Below are positions 22,430-35,399 of a stretch of 64,000 nt of DNA, piece after piece. Under the pieces are notes generated by a model. That model searched no databases. It was not told where the DNA came from and worked only from the letters and a program-made list of their open reading frames with translations. Positions within the stretch are counted from its first letter, which is position 1. Each line of letters starts with the position of its first letter. Both the position numbers and the translations under genes were made by a program. This stretch comes from Nageia nagi. Lineage: Eukaryota > Pinophyta. The stretch spans positions 18,662,001 to 18,726,000 of the forward strand of contig JBITNC010000002.1 in the NCBI GenBank assembly GCA_050084985.1. Direction: 5' to 3'.

Positions 22430-23229
22430 TTCATTGAAAATCGAGCAAGCATATCATCAACATACTTATACTAAGTGATGACGATACTAGGAGATGATTG
22501 TTGTGCTTACATGCCAAGAAAGTATTACATGCCACCCAAATCACTCATCTTAAACTCTATAGTCATGGCACTTTTGAATATATGTTGCATAGAAGAGGAA
22601 ATTCTCATAAAGATAATATCATCAACATACAAATGAATGATGATGAAAATATGTTTGAATACCTTACTCTACATGGTAGCTTCCACGGAGCACCTTTGAT
22701 AACCATTCAAATGGGAATAAGTATCAATTTGGGAGTACCAGGCTCTTGGTGCTCGCTTGAGCCCATAGAGAGTTTTCTTCAATCGGTACACTTTATCTTC
22801 ATGGCTAGCAATTATGAATCCTTGAGGTTGATGCACATATACTTCTTTCCTAAAATATCCATTTAGGAAGGCATACTTGATATCTATTTGGTACAAACTA
22901 AGACAAAGATGTGATGCTAAAGAAACAAGTGAGCGAACTATCTCAAGTATGAAAACTTACGTAAAGATCTCTTCATATTCAAGCACTTTTTTCTAAACAT
23001 AGCCCTTAGCCATCAGCTGGGCCTTATGTTTAGCAAGGCTACCATTAATATTATGCTTGAGCTTATAGATCCATATGACTCCAATAACATTTCAATGCTT
23101 TAAATAAGGGACAAGGTCCCAAGAATTATTCTTCTGGATCTACTCAATCTCTTCTTCTATAGAATTTTTCTAATCTTTATTCGCAACAACTTCTTTGAAT
23201 TTGGAAGGCTCAATAAGAGAAGAGAAAAT
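22430..23229 (-). pseudogene. C2 reverse transcriptase
   Basis: A 75-codon piece (22,896-22,669) carries [20 protein letters not shown] and then [20 protein letters not shown]. The catalytic box reads LYVDDIIF at about 22,640-22,610 and is intact. A frameshift separates the two parts, and stops are present upstream. Confidence 0.85.
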
Positions 23230-23649
23230 CAAGACATAATTGGTGATTTGATCAACCCCCATGCTTGTTGTCGGGTCACTCTTCTACTAAAATATTTGTC
23301 CAATATTTGAGATTTTGGATGATCTCTAGAAACCCTTCTCTTGGAAGGAGTTATAGCCACAAGAAGGTTGGGTTGTTGATGCTAGAGAGGTTGGGGGGGT
23401 CTACATTATCTCAACCAGCTCATTAACACTAGAATTCTCAATTGTCAAAGTTATACCGAGGGCACCATAATCATTCTTGTATGTTCCTCCTTCATGAAAG
23501 ATCATATCTTGACTGACATGCAACTTTTGAGAAATTAGATCATAGCATCGATAAGCTTTGGATTCATTAGAGTATCCCATAAAGATATATTTAATGAATT
23601 TGTCATCCAATTTCTTCCTATTCTTCTTAGAAACATGCACATAATAGGT
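23230..23649 (-). pseudogene. C2 integrase C-terminus and linker
   Basis: A 79-codon segment (23,640-23,401) with KYIFMGYSNESKAYRCYD and VSQDMIFHE, the copia integrase C-terminal signature. An unconserved linker follows. Confidence 0.75.
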
Positions 23650-24184
23650 AGAGCTAAAGAATCAGAGGTGCGAGAGACTAAGTTTCTTACCAAACCAAGC
23701 CTCATAGGGGGTTGAATATTACATAACTTTGATGGGGCATCGATTCAAAATATAAAAAATAGTATGAATAACTTCCCTCCATAATTTATTTTCCATGCCC
23801 ATCTCCTTGAGCATGCTTTGGGCAATTTCAGTGAATGTCTAGTTCTTCCTCTTTGCAACTCCATTCTGGTATGGAGTGTAGGTAGTTGTGTACTACTACT
23901 TGATCTTATATTTTTGGTAGAAGGTATTGAACTTATTTGTAGTGAATTCACCACCATAGTCTATTCCAAACTTCTTGAGGTAATAACAAGATTGCTTCTC
24001 AACAAGTGCTTTAAACTTTATAAAAATTTCAAAAGCATCTAACTTGGCCTACAATAAATACAACCAACTCATTCTAGAATAATCATCAATAAAATGAGCA
24101 ATACTTGCACTTGGACAAGGTATGAGTCTATATTGGTCCACAAATATAAGCATGCATCAACCCTAAAGGTGCCTTTATACAGTG
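23650..24184 (-). pseudogene. C2 integrase core
   Basis: Relics of the integrase core are spread over frames, including a PQ(Q)NGV-type region near 23,870 and the KxxxFGIDYGGEF-like stretch near 23,960. Frame changes prevent a single reading. Confidence 0.6.
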
Positions 24185-24480
24185 TCATTGGGAGGGAAAG
24201 GTTTCTCTATGTTGTTTCTCAAAAATGCAACTCTCATATAAAGTGTCAAGTGGTAGTGAGAAGGTAACCATACCTCTCACAACATTAGGTAGTCCTTTAA
24301 ACAAATGGAAATTGATGTGGTGACACCTTTGATGCCACAACCAAGCAAGATTAGTGATGGATTTTAGGCACTTGACTGCTACTGGATGCATGTTCACCAC
24401 ATACATGTGATTCTCAAACATAAGAATTTAGGCAATAAGTTGCTTGTTTCTCTCATTGGTAATGGTGTAGCTTTTCTTCC
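24185..24480 (-). pseudogene. C2 pre-integrase domain
   Basis: A 78-codon open segment (24,421-24,185) with LAWLWHQRCHHINFHLFKGL and then CIFEKQHR. This is the HHCC-type zinc-binding N-terminus of copia integrase. The two His are present and the spacing is normal; the second Cys has been lost. Confidence 0.75.
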
Positions 24481-24599
24481 AAAAGACTAACATATAGTAT
24501 TTAAAGTACATTTGACCAATACTAAGGATATTATGCTCTAGATAGGAAACATACAAAGTATCATGTATATGCATGATCTTAATGAACTTTGCTTGAAAA

Positions 24600-24950
24600 G
24601 TAATAGTTCCCTTACTTGTAATGTCATCTTGATTGTTATCACCAAACCAAACTTTGCTAAAAGCATTATCTTCAAGCTAAGTAAATTTTTTTATATTTTT
24701 GATCATATGATTTGAGCATCTACTATCCAAAAACCAAATATGGTCATCAACAACATAAAAGTTGTTGTGTGTTAAAAACACATTATCAACACCATGCTCT
24801 TCAGTGTAGTGGGATTTCTACTCCTTTTTCAAGAAGCAATACTATTATGTGTGATTGTCCTTTCCATAGAAGTCACAACATCGGGGGGTTGAGCTCTAAC
24901 TTTTATTGGTTGACTAATCTCTACCTCTACCATGATCGCTTCTTCCATGA
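24600..24950 (-). pseudogene. C2 knuckle and protease
   Basis: A basic RGCGRGHGRSDHGRGRD stretch precedes a damaged knuckle (CDFYGKDNHT, stops, YC). The protease start WFLDSRCSNHM is at about 24,740-24,705. The active-site Gly is replaced by Arg. Confidence 0.7.
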
Positions 24951-25660
24951 CCTCTACCACAACCTCTTTAAGTAGATTTTGAACTAAAGGAAGTAGAAGG
25001 TTGATGATTCATTCGAATTACCTTGGAATGCTTGGCCTATGTTCTTAATTCCATCTTGGAGTTTATGCTCATATGTTTGTAGGCTTCCAAGCAATTTTGA
25101 GAGGGTGAATTGAGTTAAATCTCTAGACTCCTCAATTGCAATGGAGAGTGGATCAAACTTTCGAGGAAGGCTTCTCAACAATCTGGGTGTCACCAAGTTG
25201 CTCACTATGTGAATGAAGAGAATTCACTATATCTTGAACTCTATTCATGAAGAGTTCAATAGTTTGAGTATATCCCATTTTAAGGGATTCAAATTCTTTA
25301 TACGTAAGAGCTATAGCTTTGCTACTCTAACTCCAGATGATCCTTTGTAGGCACTCTTAATACTATCCCATGCAACCTTGTAGAATTTGAATTTTGCAAT
25401 ATTAGGGGATATGGTAACATTTATTCCACTTTGTATACCTTACAAAGCTTTCACATCCTTCTTTTGGGTATCCAAGTGCTCCTTCCTTGTATCTTTTGAG
25501 AGTGCAACATCAAGTTCAACATATCCATGATAAATAAGACTCCACAAATATTGTGAGATGAGAAAGGTTTGCATTTGGATGCTCCAGTATTCATGGTGCT
25601 CTCCACTAAACACAAGAATTTCTTATTATAATGAATTTCCACATTTTAACATAATAGAAA
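24950..25660 (-). pseudogene. C2 gag (UBN2-type)
   Basis: The clearest part is 25,205-24,984, with LRSLPRKFDPLSIAIEESRD and then FTLSKLLGSLQTYE. This is the conserved middle of UBN2-type copia gag. The N-terminal half (25,650-25,250) is fragmented by stops. Confidence 0.75.
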
Positions 25661-25666
25661 GTCTTG

Positions 25667-25678
25667 TTTCGATACTAA
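25667..25678 (-). promoter_or_regulatory. C2 primer-binding site (degenerate)
   Basis: Minus-strand TTAGTATCGAAA resembles the copia initiator-tRNA site and lies just upstream of the gag region. Confidence 0.5.
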
Positions 25679-25680
25679 TT

Positions 25681-26089
25681 AGATATTTTCAATGCTTATA
25701 GCTCTAGGATCTAACTCAATGATTCAATTATAACCTTCAGACTCTAAATAATGATTTGAGAATGCCAAGAAGTCTAAAATTTATAGTGGTTTTAGACCAA
25801 ACAAACAAACCCAAAATGTGAATATTGTGTAAAATTTGAATAGAGCTCAAAAAATGCTTTCCAACAAGGATTTACTCACCTTAAATGAACTTCTTATTAG
25901 GAATGGCATCCTTTCCAAGATTTTCTTTGGCAAAATAGTATGAAAAGGTCTCAACCTTAAAACTCTCATTGGTACCCTAGTTTAATTAAAAATTAAAGGA
26001 TCCTTTATCATCTAGAGTACTTGGAAATCTTGAGAATATTTCAAGAGCAAAATTTCATAAAAAAAGAAATATTTTATTGCTTCTATACC
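25681..26089. other. AT-rich sequence, possible C2 LTR
   Basis: The 5' LTR of C2 is expected here on the minus strand, but neither its boundaries nor a partner copy could be recognised. Confidence 0.35.
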
Positions 26090-27552
26090 TCAGTTAAATG
26101 TTTGGTTTCCATTTAGTATCCAAGGTATCTACTTAGTTAATGTTCAATGGATTCATGCACAAAGATTTTTTAAAAGTGGAATTGCCTATTTGACTGATTT
26201 TGTGGGATGAATTTTGAAAGAGATTCAACCTCTTGGCTAAGGATATACCAACATATGAGGCTATGATTGAGAGTACCCCTTGGCTATATGGAACAAAGTC
26301 TTTTGATGATACCAAACATATTGGATGGGAGATTAGCTTTAGTCCAAAAATATCCCTCTATTACAATATAAATCCAAGTTAGGGTTCATGTGGTTATCTC
26401 TGGTTATTTCAATGTATTTCTTCCAAAAAATGTTAGATCTTATATTTTGGACCAATTTGGGAAAAAATGCTTGAACCCAAAATGAGCTTTCTTAGGTGGA
26501 GTGTGCTACATCAAGGCCTCCGCATTGGCTCAAGACTAAAATATGTGTGCTACTAATACAAGTTGTAAAAAATATCTGGAAGAGTAAGACTATAAAAATG
26601 TGTTCTAGGATTTCCCATGAACACGGGAAGCTTGGGATTGGATTGTTACTTTTTTCAAATCCTACATGAAAGCCTTTATTCTTGGGTTCACATTTTGTTA
26701 GGTGATCGTGTTGATTTTATTAAAAATATCTTAGTTATTTGGCATATTGTCAAAGGGGGTTTAATATTTCACTTATGGAAGAAAAGATGCAAAATCATAT
26801 TTTCAAATAGGAATCCTTCACTCTCCTTTTCTCTCTCTGATATATATGATGTATTCTGTGACTGTTGGTTACAAATTTACAATCAAGTGGAGAAGATCAA
26901 CATTGATATTCAACACTTATGGGGTATAATGGATTACTCAAGAAATGCTCCATGTGTGGTAAATAGGATCCCTCCTAAACTAGATGCAAGGTAGGCTACT
27001 CCACCATTCTCATATAGAAGACTCATCCTAGATCATGCAAAGGTTAGTCACATGTATGATACACATATCCTCACATAGGTAGGCACTGGTCTTAGCCACC
27101 TCTAGTTAATAAGATTCCTCATAAAAATAGAGTCTCCTCTTCCATACATAATGCAAGATAGTATTTATCTTCAAATTCTTTTGAAAAGGTTATTGATTAG
27201 GGTGGTAAAGTACTACCTTTAGGAAGTAGAAAATGCAGCTAATAATGCAATGAATATTGAGGTGGGCAAGGTCACTAGTAATGGCTGGGATGCCCCGAGT
27301 ATCCCACAAGGATGGCATTATGATTCTTTGTGTGAGAACTTTTATATGAGGAATAGTTGATTCTTAGGGTACGAGATTGATGATAATGTTGTTATTTTGG
27401 TATTGTGCTACTTTGATACTTGTATAGTCCTAGCCAATAATGCGATGCATTTAGTATGACTTGGTATATTTTGTGATATTTTGGGGAGTATTAATCCCTC
27501 CCACCCCTCTTTTTTTTCATGATAAAGTAATAAATGTACTTTTCATCCAAAA
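26090..27552 (+). mobile_element. LINE 3' end fragment (zf-RVT region and 3' UTR)
   Basis: Plus-strand residues QWIHAQRFFKSGIAYLTDF near 26,145 resemble the region just after the reverse transcriptase of plant LINEs. A 125-codon frame (26,617-26,994) has VIWHIVKGGLIFHLWKKRCK and then IIFSN, the typical end of the zf-RVT region. Around 27,440-27,552 the sequence GATATTTTGGGGAG, a pyrimidine-rich stretch and an A-rich tail look like a plant LINE 3' UTR. The N-terminal endonuclease and the RT core are absent, as in 5'-truncated insertions. Assignment rests on family resemblance only. Confidence 0.55.
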
Positions 27553-30500
27553 AACATTATTTAAATAACAAAAAAATTCCAAAAACTTTCATATTAGCTA
27601 GAGCACGAGTTGCCATTTTTTTTCCAAAGTTTGAAGTTTTATTTTTAAAATATATGTTAAACCAATTGGCCTCCTACCATAGTTTGATATTTGAATGCAT
27701 TTTAAATAATAATATGGTGCATTCTAATTATTGTTTTTAAATAACATACTATGTTTTAATTTGTATGCCTCAAAAGATGGTGTATGCTATTTTTTTTTAA
27801 ACATCTTATACTTTATTTACATACCTTAAAATATATTAATAACATGGTGCTTAGTTTAATATTTTTTATTACCCATTGTTAAATGTTATTAATTTATGCA
27901 ATGTTAAAGTATCAATGATGCCTAAAAAAATTTAGCATATACCTTGGCTCACTTCTCTTACAAAGTCTTATGTAATATACAAAATGCAAATAGACATAAT
28001 CCTTTTGTAGTTATATGCTAAAAAATTCAAATTCAACAAAAAAATGGAATAAGATATTTAATTTCATATTAAGTATTTATTTTCTCTCTAAGGCATGCTT
28101 AATCACATTTATAAACTTACCTTAGGACCTTCATTCACAACCCTATCCAAGGTTAACTATGTACTTGTCATCAACTAAAAAGAGGTTAAGTGAGTAATAT
28201 TTCATTTTAAAGATTAAAAATAACAGTTAAATAGAATTAATAATTTTTTATCAATAAGACTAAATTATTCATCCTACTTAGGTATTATATCATCAATCCA
28301 AAGTACACACCATCTGACCAGTTATAATGCATCATAGTAATGGATTTAAAAAGATTAGTTCATACATAGAATATTTATAATACTCATATTTATTTTAACT
28401 CCTCTCCAAGCCTTATAAGAAAACTTAATCTAGTCTTAATTAAGAGTACTAATCAAGTATTTAAATAAGCTTATCAAAATGGGTTGTTAAAGATGGAATC
28501 TAAAAGAGATGCCTACTATATTTCAAAGAGAGATAAAATTGGAAAGTAGGATTAGATAAACTATTTACCAATGTGAAGACTCTAAAAAATAAAACTTCAT
28601 GTTAAATAGATCCATTTGGATTCCAAATAAGAAGCCTATATTGTTTCTAGATATCGATCCTAAATTTGAATAGGTGATGAGATACACTACTATTGATTCA
28701 ATTTATTAATCATAAGAAGATAGGAGGAAAGCCATACACTACCATGTTTATATTTATAGTTAAGAATTTATGTGTCTCGATATCATTATTGTTATTTCCA
28801 CCAAGGTTATGGAGGAGAGACTCCAATTTTATGTAGCATGGTTAAAGATATATTTTAGTTTATTGTTTGAAAGGTATCCTTATTTGAAATATCAAGATTG
28901 AAAGTAGACTTAAGATTTTCCCTAGATAAATAGTCCTTAGTAGAGAAAAACAAAGTATTTACCATTATTTATATCCTCAATTTATAAGTTTTTATAGAAT
29001 GAATATGACATATCTAATAAACTTTGATTCTATATAGAGTTCAAATAAGAGACCACCAAAGGCTAAAAAATTAAGTTATAGCATATTTGTAAAAATATAC
29101 CATTATTAAATAATTTATAGTTTGATTTCTTCCAATGGTTTTTAAATATATTTAATAAAAAAGTATCCATTTATCCATATAACAATGAGGACAGCAAGAA
29201 GAGAGGGAAAAACATTCCTTTAAAATAATTTCACTCATAAGGAGAAGCAAAATTAATACAATACTTATATTACTACAATCTAAAATACATATATTGTTTA
29301 AATTGTTTAGAGAGGAACCAAATATTGTATGTGAATCTTTAAAACTTAGAACATAGAGAAGGAATTCACCATAGAAAAATTATTAAAAAAAAAAAAAAAA
29401 CATATTTTCTAAATATTGATAATAGGTAGCAAAGGGAACACACCAAAAAAATAATACACATGAGTTGAACTTAATATTTTACAACAATTTAAATTTTTTT
29501 TAACTAGACGTATTTTTTTAGTCATCTACTAAGATAATTTAGATTCCACATATTGTATAACATATTACTAAAGGTAGAGAAAAATGAATGTTGAGGAATT
29601 GAAATATCTCTCTTGTGTCGATCAATTATCATTGGAATTGAGATAACCACTCAAGATGAAACTAGTGGTAATAAACAATTTTGTTCTATTGAATGCTTGA
29701 GATCAAAACAAAAAAAAATATAAGCATTCAATTTCCTAATTAAAAAATACTTTTTCTTCTACAAGAGTAACGAAAAAACCATTTTTATGGTGCTCATTAA
29801 ATAATTGAGAAATATTGTTGGGAAAAAAATTATTTAACTATATTAAAAAAGTTTGATAAGTTAGAAGGTAATTGAAACTATAATAACATAAAGTGAAGTA
29901 GTAAAATGAAAACCTTGAAGGATAGAGTAAAAATTTGCTATTTCTTTTTATTAAAATTTTATTATATAAACTATATTAGGAGCATTGAAAAAATTATTTA
30001 TTTTTTATTTTAATAAGTCTTCTACCAAAGCTCAAAGTTGTAAACATGATACAAATAAAAATACTATACAATTTGATCATACACTTTGTTTAAAATAATA
30101 TTTATAAGAAAAATAAGGTTGAATAAATTATCTAATTGATTCTATACCTTCCTAGACAATAAAATTACTTTCAATCATATATCTATCATGGATATAACTT
30201 ATCTACTCTAGTATAATGATCAATGGGAGTAAGTGTTTTAGATATAGAGCTAAAGCTTGACATATAAAATATTTAGCAACATTGTTAACCTCTAGTAATT
30301 AATTATGGATCTCCAAAACTAAGAGTTAATTCAACATTCCTTTTACTAACAATAGGGCCAAGGGAACCAATAGCCATGGTTTCTTAATAAATATGAAATA
30401 AGTTTAGACCCACTATATCCCATAGTGATAAGTAAAATTTATTTTATACTCAACATCCCAATCAAATAAGTATTATATATGAAAGTTCATCATATTAATA

Positions 30501-30599
30501 AAGAAAGAGTGTCTAGCTTACTATATAAGATAGTTTTATGAGATTATACAATATTTCATAAAAATTAAATATTGTTATGAAAGCTTGCAAGTCTTGCAA

Positions 30600-31150
30600 A
30601 ACTTGATTAGTTCTTTCTTATGATTGATTTCATAGCTTCCTAAAATATTATATTCATGGTCATGTTACTCTAATTAACATTTTTATAAGCCACTTATATT
30701 ACAATATTAGTGATAGGATAAAACTTGTGTATTTTTTCATGATGATAGAAAAGTCAAATAAAAAGTGTATTTTTGCATGATGATAGAAAAGTCAAATAAA
30801 AAATTAAATAATATCATTTTCTAATTAAAGAATAAGATAGTACAAATCTAACAACTATATACTTATTAGGATATCAAATAAACATTTCTCAATTATTTTC
30901 TACCAAAGTTGTGAAACCAATCATAAACATATGCTAGTGAAGTTTTTTTAAGCTTTAAAAGCAATATGTTATCATGATTACATTACTCTAATAAAAAATT
31001 GAAACCAATTTAAGTATAATATTAGTGATGGGATCAAACTCGTTTATTTGTACCTAAGGAAAGAAGAGTTGAAAAATATTAAATTATCATATTTTATAAT
31101 TAAAAATTGATTGCAATATAAATAGAATAATAATTATTAGTAATTAGTAT
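30600..31150. repeat. Diverged tandem duplication, ~300-bp unit
   Basis: Two adjacent halves (about 30,600-30,880 and 30,905-31,150) share blocks in the same order. These include ATCATG..TTACTCTAAT, TATAATATTAGTGAT(A/G)GGAT and AATTAAA..AT(T/A)GATTGCAA-like stretches. Similarity is moderate and was judged by eye. Confidence 0.4.
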
Positions 31151-33084
31151 ATAATATTTTATTTTATTTTATTATAATAGGTAAATTTATTATCAAAAAA
31201 GTATGTGGTTTTAACAGGGTCTCAAAACTTATCATAAAAAATCATTATGTGTGTATGCTAAAGATCACAAACAAGAGTCATTCCTATTGATACTCATTTA
31301 AGGCTATTAGTAGCTATAATACAGCCAATATCCTTATGGAATTCTTCCTTCAATTACTCCATTTGGATCTTTATCCTATCCATTACTCATAATTGAGCAT
31401 TCAAAGTCTAGCTATGTGAGCAAGTTGATCATCTCTTAGTGCTTCTAAAGGTCTAGCCTCATACATATCAAAATATTCTCTTTTGATGCTCTAATAACTT
31501 TTTTATAGGATTTTGAATGCTACTTGTCTTTACTCCTTGAAGATCCTAGTATTCCTCTCTTTCTAAATACTCTAGCACAAATGTGATAGAATCATGCTCT
31601 TGACCTATTTGTACTTACTCTTTTTGCTACCTACATTCCTAGCCCATTGAAGTTTTGCTTTTGTTAATATTGTTTCTCATATGTGGCTAGCAAATTAATA
31701 ATGAATCATTAAATATTCATATCACTCCTCTTTTTACCTAAAAAGGATGAACCAATTCGAAAATATCATTCCTTTCTTCCTTAAGTTATCATTAGTGTAG
31801 ATGTGGTTAAGAGAAACTCTCCATGTAAAATAGGCTATTTTGGGTATTAGTTTCTATAGCCAAATAGATTTCCATAAGCCTTCCATATTATATTTTTAAT
31901 TGCTATTCAACCAATTATAGCCAATTCTTACAAAGAATTCTTTTTACCTATCTCGGGTTCCATCCATCACAAAACATCAAAATTTTTTGTAGCATCAACT
32001 TCGTATGAGGTAATATTGCCCAATCTACCTATATATGTATACTGCAATAGAGCATTGTTGTACTTTGTAGTTCTATTTGTAGACATTATTTTGTAAATAT
32101 AAGTATAAATTTGTTATTTGTGTATAATAGAATTTCTTTCCATGAATTAATCAAAGCTTAAGCATAAGGAAAATGAATAATTCTTCATACTGAAAAAAGA
32201 AAGAGGAGTTATCAAGGCACTCATAGAGTGAAAGACATTCAAAATATTCAAGTTTGGAAGTGCATAATAGGTGACATCAAGATTCAAAGGGTGGAATATC
32301 GATGAATACAACAACTAAAATAGATGAATGTTAGGGTGTAATAAGGTGTTGACATCAATATTTATTAAAAGTATCCAAGTTTGGGATAATGAGAATGCTA
32401 ATTCAAACCAATGTAAGAAAAAGCTCCACTAAAGTAAAACAACAAGGGTCTTGAAAGTCTTCCTTGAATGGCATTAGCATCCACCATATGGCAGCTCAAC
32501 TACAAAGATGATAAATGACAAGTCCAAGCAAACAATAGATTGATGTCATTGGAATCATGGAAGTGAATTTTAACCTAGTTATGAGGATCACAATGGAATC
32601 ATCAACATGGTATTTAATACCTAATAAGGATTCAAAGCTAATGTTTAAAGGTAGAAAAGACACACAAGAGCCTAAATAATTAGTTAATTAAGGTTATGAT
32701 ATCAACAAGATTTCCACAACCAATTTTGAATGATTCCAGGTAAAAGATGGTAATGACATTAGCAACTTAAAGTTTCATATAAAAAAGGAAGTAGAAGCTA
32801 AAGTTGAAATTAGGTATAACATGTAAAAGCTTAAATGTATAATCAAATCATCAAGCGATATTACCAAAGTGACCCTGAATGAAGGATACATAGTTACAGT
32901 TGCAGTAACTATTTCAGGAATTAATCGAAGAAGATGAACAATAAGAGAGCACAACTAGATCAATGAAACCATGTATGAAGGGGACACTTTAATATTCGAA
33001 AGGATTTATGCAAATAATAATTCTAGTTTCCTTTAAAGGTTAGCATTAATGTAAGAGGTCGATAGTCCTTAGCAGTAGTTAGAG

Positions 33085-33140
33085 CTTAAGGTTAGTTAAG
33101 TTATTTTAATGCAATTTTTCTTATAAATACATGGAAAATG
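33085..33140 (+). promoter_or_regulatory. LTR-like promoter segment
   Basis: CTTATAAATACATGG follows a GGTTAGTTAAG stretch and precedes a region starting ATGAATGTAATAAGAG, the style of a plant LTR core promoter. No partner LTR or boundary was found, so it may be a solo-LTR relic or chance. Confidence 0.25.
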
Positions 33141-33871
33141 AATGTAATAAGAGTATGAAATTTATGTGTGTTCCCTCTACAATGTTACTAAAGGTATTTT
33201 TTGAATACAAGGATTACATGTTTGAACATTTTTCAATTATTTTTCTATGTATGTCCTTAAATTATTATGTATTCTTTTGTGTACTCTTCATGGCCTACTG
33301 GGTGAATGTTATATTTGACTAGGATAGCTCAAGGTGATATGATTTATGGTTGTTGATTTGCATTTCCTTCCAACCATTCTCTTTGAGGAAGCCTATGCTA
33401 GTCAAGGGTGTTCATTGTAGTTACTTTCATGCACTCTTTATCTTTTATTTATTAATTGTAGTCTACACTTTCAGATAGTAATGTAGTAGATCTTCCCATG
33501 AGGAGATTCTATCCCAATGATAAGGTATTGACCTTCATACTGAAGGTTGAACTATGAAAATTATTTTATCCTTAGTGAATTGATTAATTATTATTTTTAA
33601 AAACATGAATACTACATAATATCAATCAATAATTACTTTTCTAGCATGCTTGATGGGACCACATCATGCCCTCTTATAAGGATATAAGGTATGGTTGGAT
33701 CTTATTGGAAACTCTATAAGAAACAAGGTTAATTACATTCATTATTACTATTCAAAATATGATTAACTTTGGGAAAGAAAAAAATATGTTCACTTTCTAG
33801 ATCTTGCCCTCCTATTCCTCATCTTCTAACTGAATTCGACCTCTACCAGTTAACTAGGGGTGGATATTATA

Positions 33872-34595
33872 TGTTGAGTGTGGAGCCTAATTTGGATTAG
33901 TTTTCTAAATTCTCTCTATTTTTATCCCAATCAATATATCAATTAGTATGGTCAATTAAAAATCTGATCAGAGGTAGTCGATGTACCAATCAAGTGTTAG
34001 GTGGTAGTGGAAGCATTACTTAGTAGTCAGTCATATCCTATCTAGTCAACTAGTGGTAATCGATCTATATCATATTGATTGTAAAATAGGGAGCACTAAA
34101 TTTGGGTAGTCCAAATTATTCTCAATCTAACCATTATTTCTTAGTTGGGGGCTACACAAGATATAGTGGGTTACCCCATGAATTCCTTGACCAATTTGGG
34201 TTAAACTTGAGTTAGTTTTCCATCTATAAGTAGGGGTGTTTTGTTTGAGTTTTTGTATGATAGTTTTTAGCATTTTTTTTAGTGTTGATTTTGATATTGT
34301 ACTTGTTGGGAGTTTGAGAGATATTTGTAGTAAGGTGTTTTTGTACTCTAAAGTGAAGGTTGAGGAAAGGTTATATTATTACTTTTTTTTTTTGAGGACT
34401 TGGAGAATTGATAATTGTAAAGGATAGAAAGATTATCTGTGAAGTATCCCATATTTGGTGAACCATGTTAAACCTCTTATCTCTAATTTTGTATGATTGT
34501 TACTTGCCATTTTTTTAATATTTTATTACTTCTTTTTCCAAGAAGTAGGAGGTCTTTCTATGATCAATATTATATTAAATTGATTAAACCTAACA
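33872..34595 (+). repeat. Element A 5' LTR
   Basis: Begins TGTTGAGTGTGG and ends CCTAACA just before the primer-binding site. It aligns over its whole length with 46,091-46,828; shared blocks include CCTAATTTGG, GAGTTAGTTTTCCATC and AATTGATAATTG. Homology with the 3' copy may start slightly earlier, at 33,861. Confidence 0.8.
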
Positions 34596-34597
34596 AG

Positions 34598-34609
34598 TGG
34601 TATCAAATC
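34598..34609 (+). promoter_or_regulatory. Element A primer-binding site
   Basis: TGGTATCAAATC lies two bases after the LTR end. It is a good match to the copia initiator-tRNA site. Confidence 0.7.
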
Positions 34610-34937
34610 TTATTGTATTGTTAGGTTTTTATTGGTGAATCTTATTTATAGATTGGAACCAAGAGTAGCATATTATAGAATAAGGGATGATGAAGGTTGA
34701 ATGGTTCAATGGGTAAGCATTTGAGTTTTGGAGAATGCAAATGGAAGACTACCTCTTCCAAAAAGGCCTCTACCAACCTCTTGAAGATAAGAGTAAGAAT
34801 TCATCATTCGTAAGTGATGAAGAGTAGAATTTGTTAGATACAAAGGCTTTGGGGACTATTAGAATTTATTTAATTTTTGGTGAAAAATAACAAAAGGTCT
34901 AATGGAAAAACTTGCTAAGTAGAATGTATATAAAATT
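34610..34937 (+). pseudogene. Element A gag, N-terminal part
   Basis: Residues FWRMQMEDYLFQKGLYQPLE and then LLDTKALGTIRIYL are the N-terminal copia gag signature. The reading stops at MYIK, exactly where element B begins, and resumes at 40,037 with PSTSKKVYLMKNMFNMKM. Confidence 0.75.
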
Positions 34938-35359
34938 TGAAGACTACCAAGGCATAAAACCAACTTAATTTCACTCAAAACTCCTAAGTTGGTGCTTACT
35001 ATTTTATCTTTTACATTATAGTATGAGAACTAGTTTCTTATAGATTGATTATTAGATCGGCCAATTGGTTACAAAACTATTGTTTAGACTAGATAACCAG
35101 CTTGTTGATTAGTTATGGGCATTATCTTTTTTTTGAAAGTTTGTCTCTTCATTTTTGCTTTATGTTGAATGTATTTATCCTTCATTCTAGTGTGTAAAGG
35201 TTATTAGAATGTGTTATCAATATTATATGCAAGTTTATGGGTATTCTATGAGTTTGTGAGATTCCATTGATGAATTCATTATTTGATTTGAAATGCAAAA
35301 TAGTTTTGCTATTGATTTAGTTGAGTAGTTCACTTATTTTCGTGTTCTTAATAACTTCA
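34938..35359 (+). repeat. Element B 5' LTR
   Basis: 422 bp. Matches 39,596-40,036, including TGTAAAGGTT, ATATGCAAGTTTATGGGT and TTAGTTGA(T/G)TAGTTCACTTATT. Confidence 0.85.
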
Positions 35360-35361
35360 TT

Positions 35362-35373
35362 TGGTATGAGAGC
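35362..35373 (+). promoter_or_regulatory. Element B primer-binding site
   Basis: TGGTATGAGAGC, one base off the usual copia site, two bases after the LTR. Confidence 0.7.
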
Positions 35374-35399
35374 ATCATTGGATTAGTTTGGATTCAAGA

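Larger units (their letters stand above)
21590..25680 (-). mobile_element. Ty1/copia element C2, decayed, all Pol domains in order
   Basis: On the minus strand a nearly full internal region runs from a primer-binding site at 25,667-25,678 to the RNase H end at 21,790. The order is gag, RGG-like basic stretch and knuckle, protease, pre-integrase, integrase, linker, reverse transcriptase, RNase H. Each domain is broken by stops or frameshifts. LTR boundaries could not be fixed on either side. Confidence 0.9.
27553..33860. other. Long AT-rich stretch without genes
   Basis: Over 6 kb with no recognisable coding domain on either strand. Minor structure: an ~40-bp tandem duplication near 30,725-30,803 (GATGATAGAAAAGTCAAATAAAA twice), a larger diverged repeat pair (30,600-30,880 and 30,905-31,150), and an LTR-promoter-like segment near 33,085-33,140. 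Positions 31,260-31,780 have more balanced composition but frames full of stops. Confidence 0.5.

Noticed and set aside
31260-31780. Remnant of a gypsy or other polyprotein on the minus strand
   Set aside because: Short readable pieces such as YFDMYEARPLEALRDDQLAH were not matched to any family and the frames are full of stops.
33085-33340. Solo LTR
   Set aside because: Only promoter-like wording; no TG..CA borders, partner or target duplication found.
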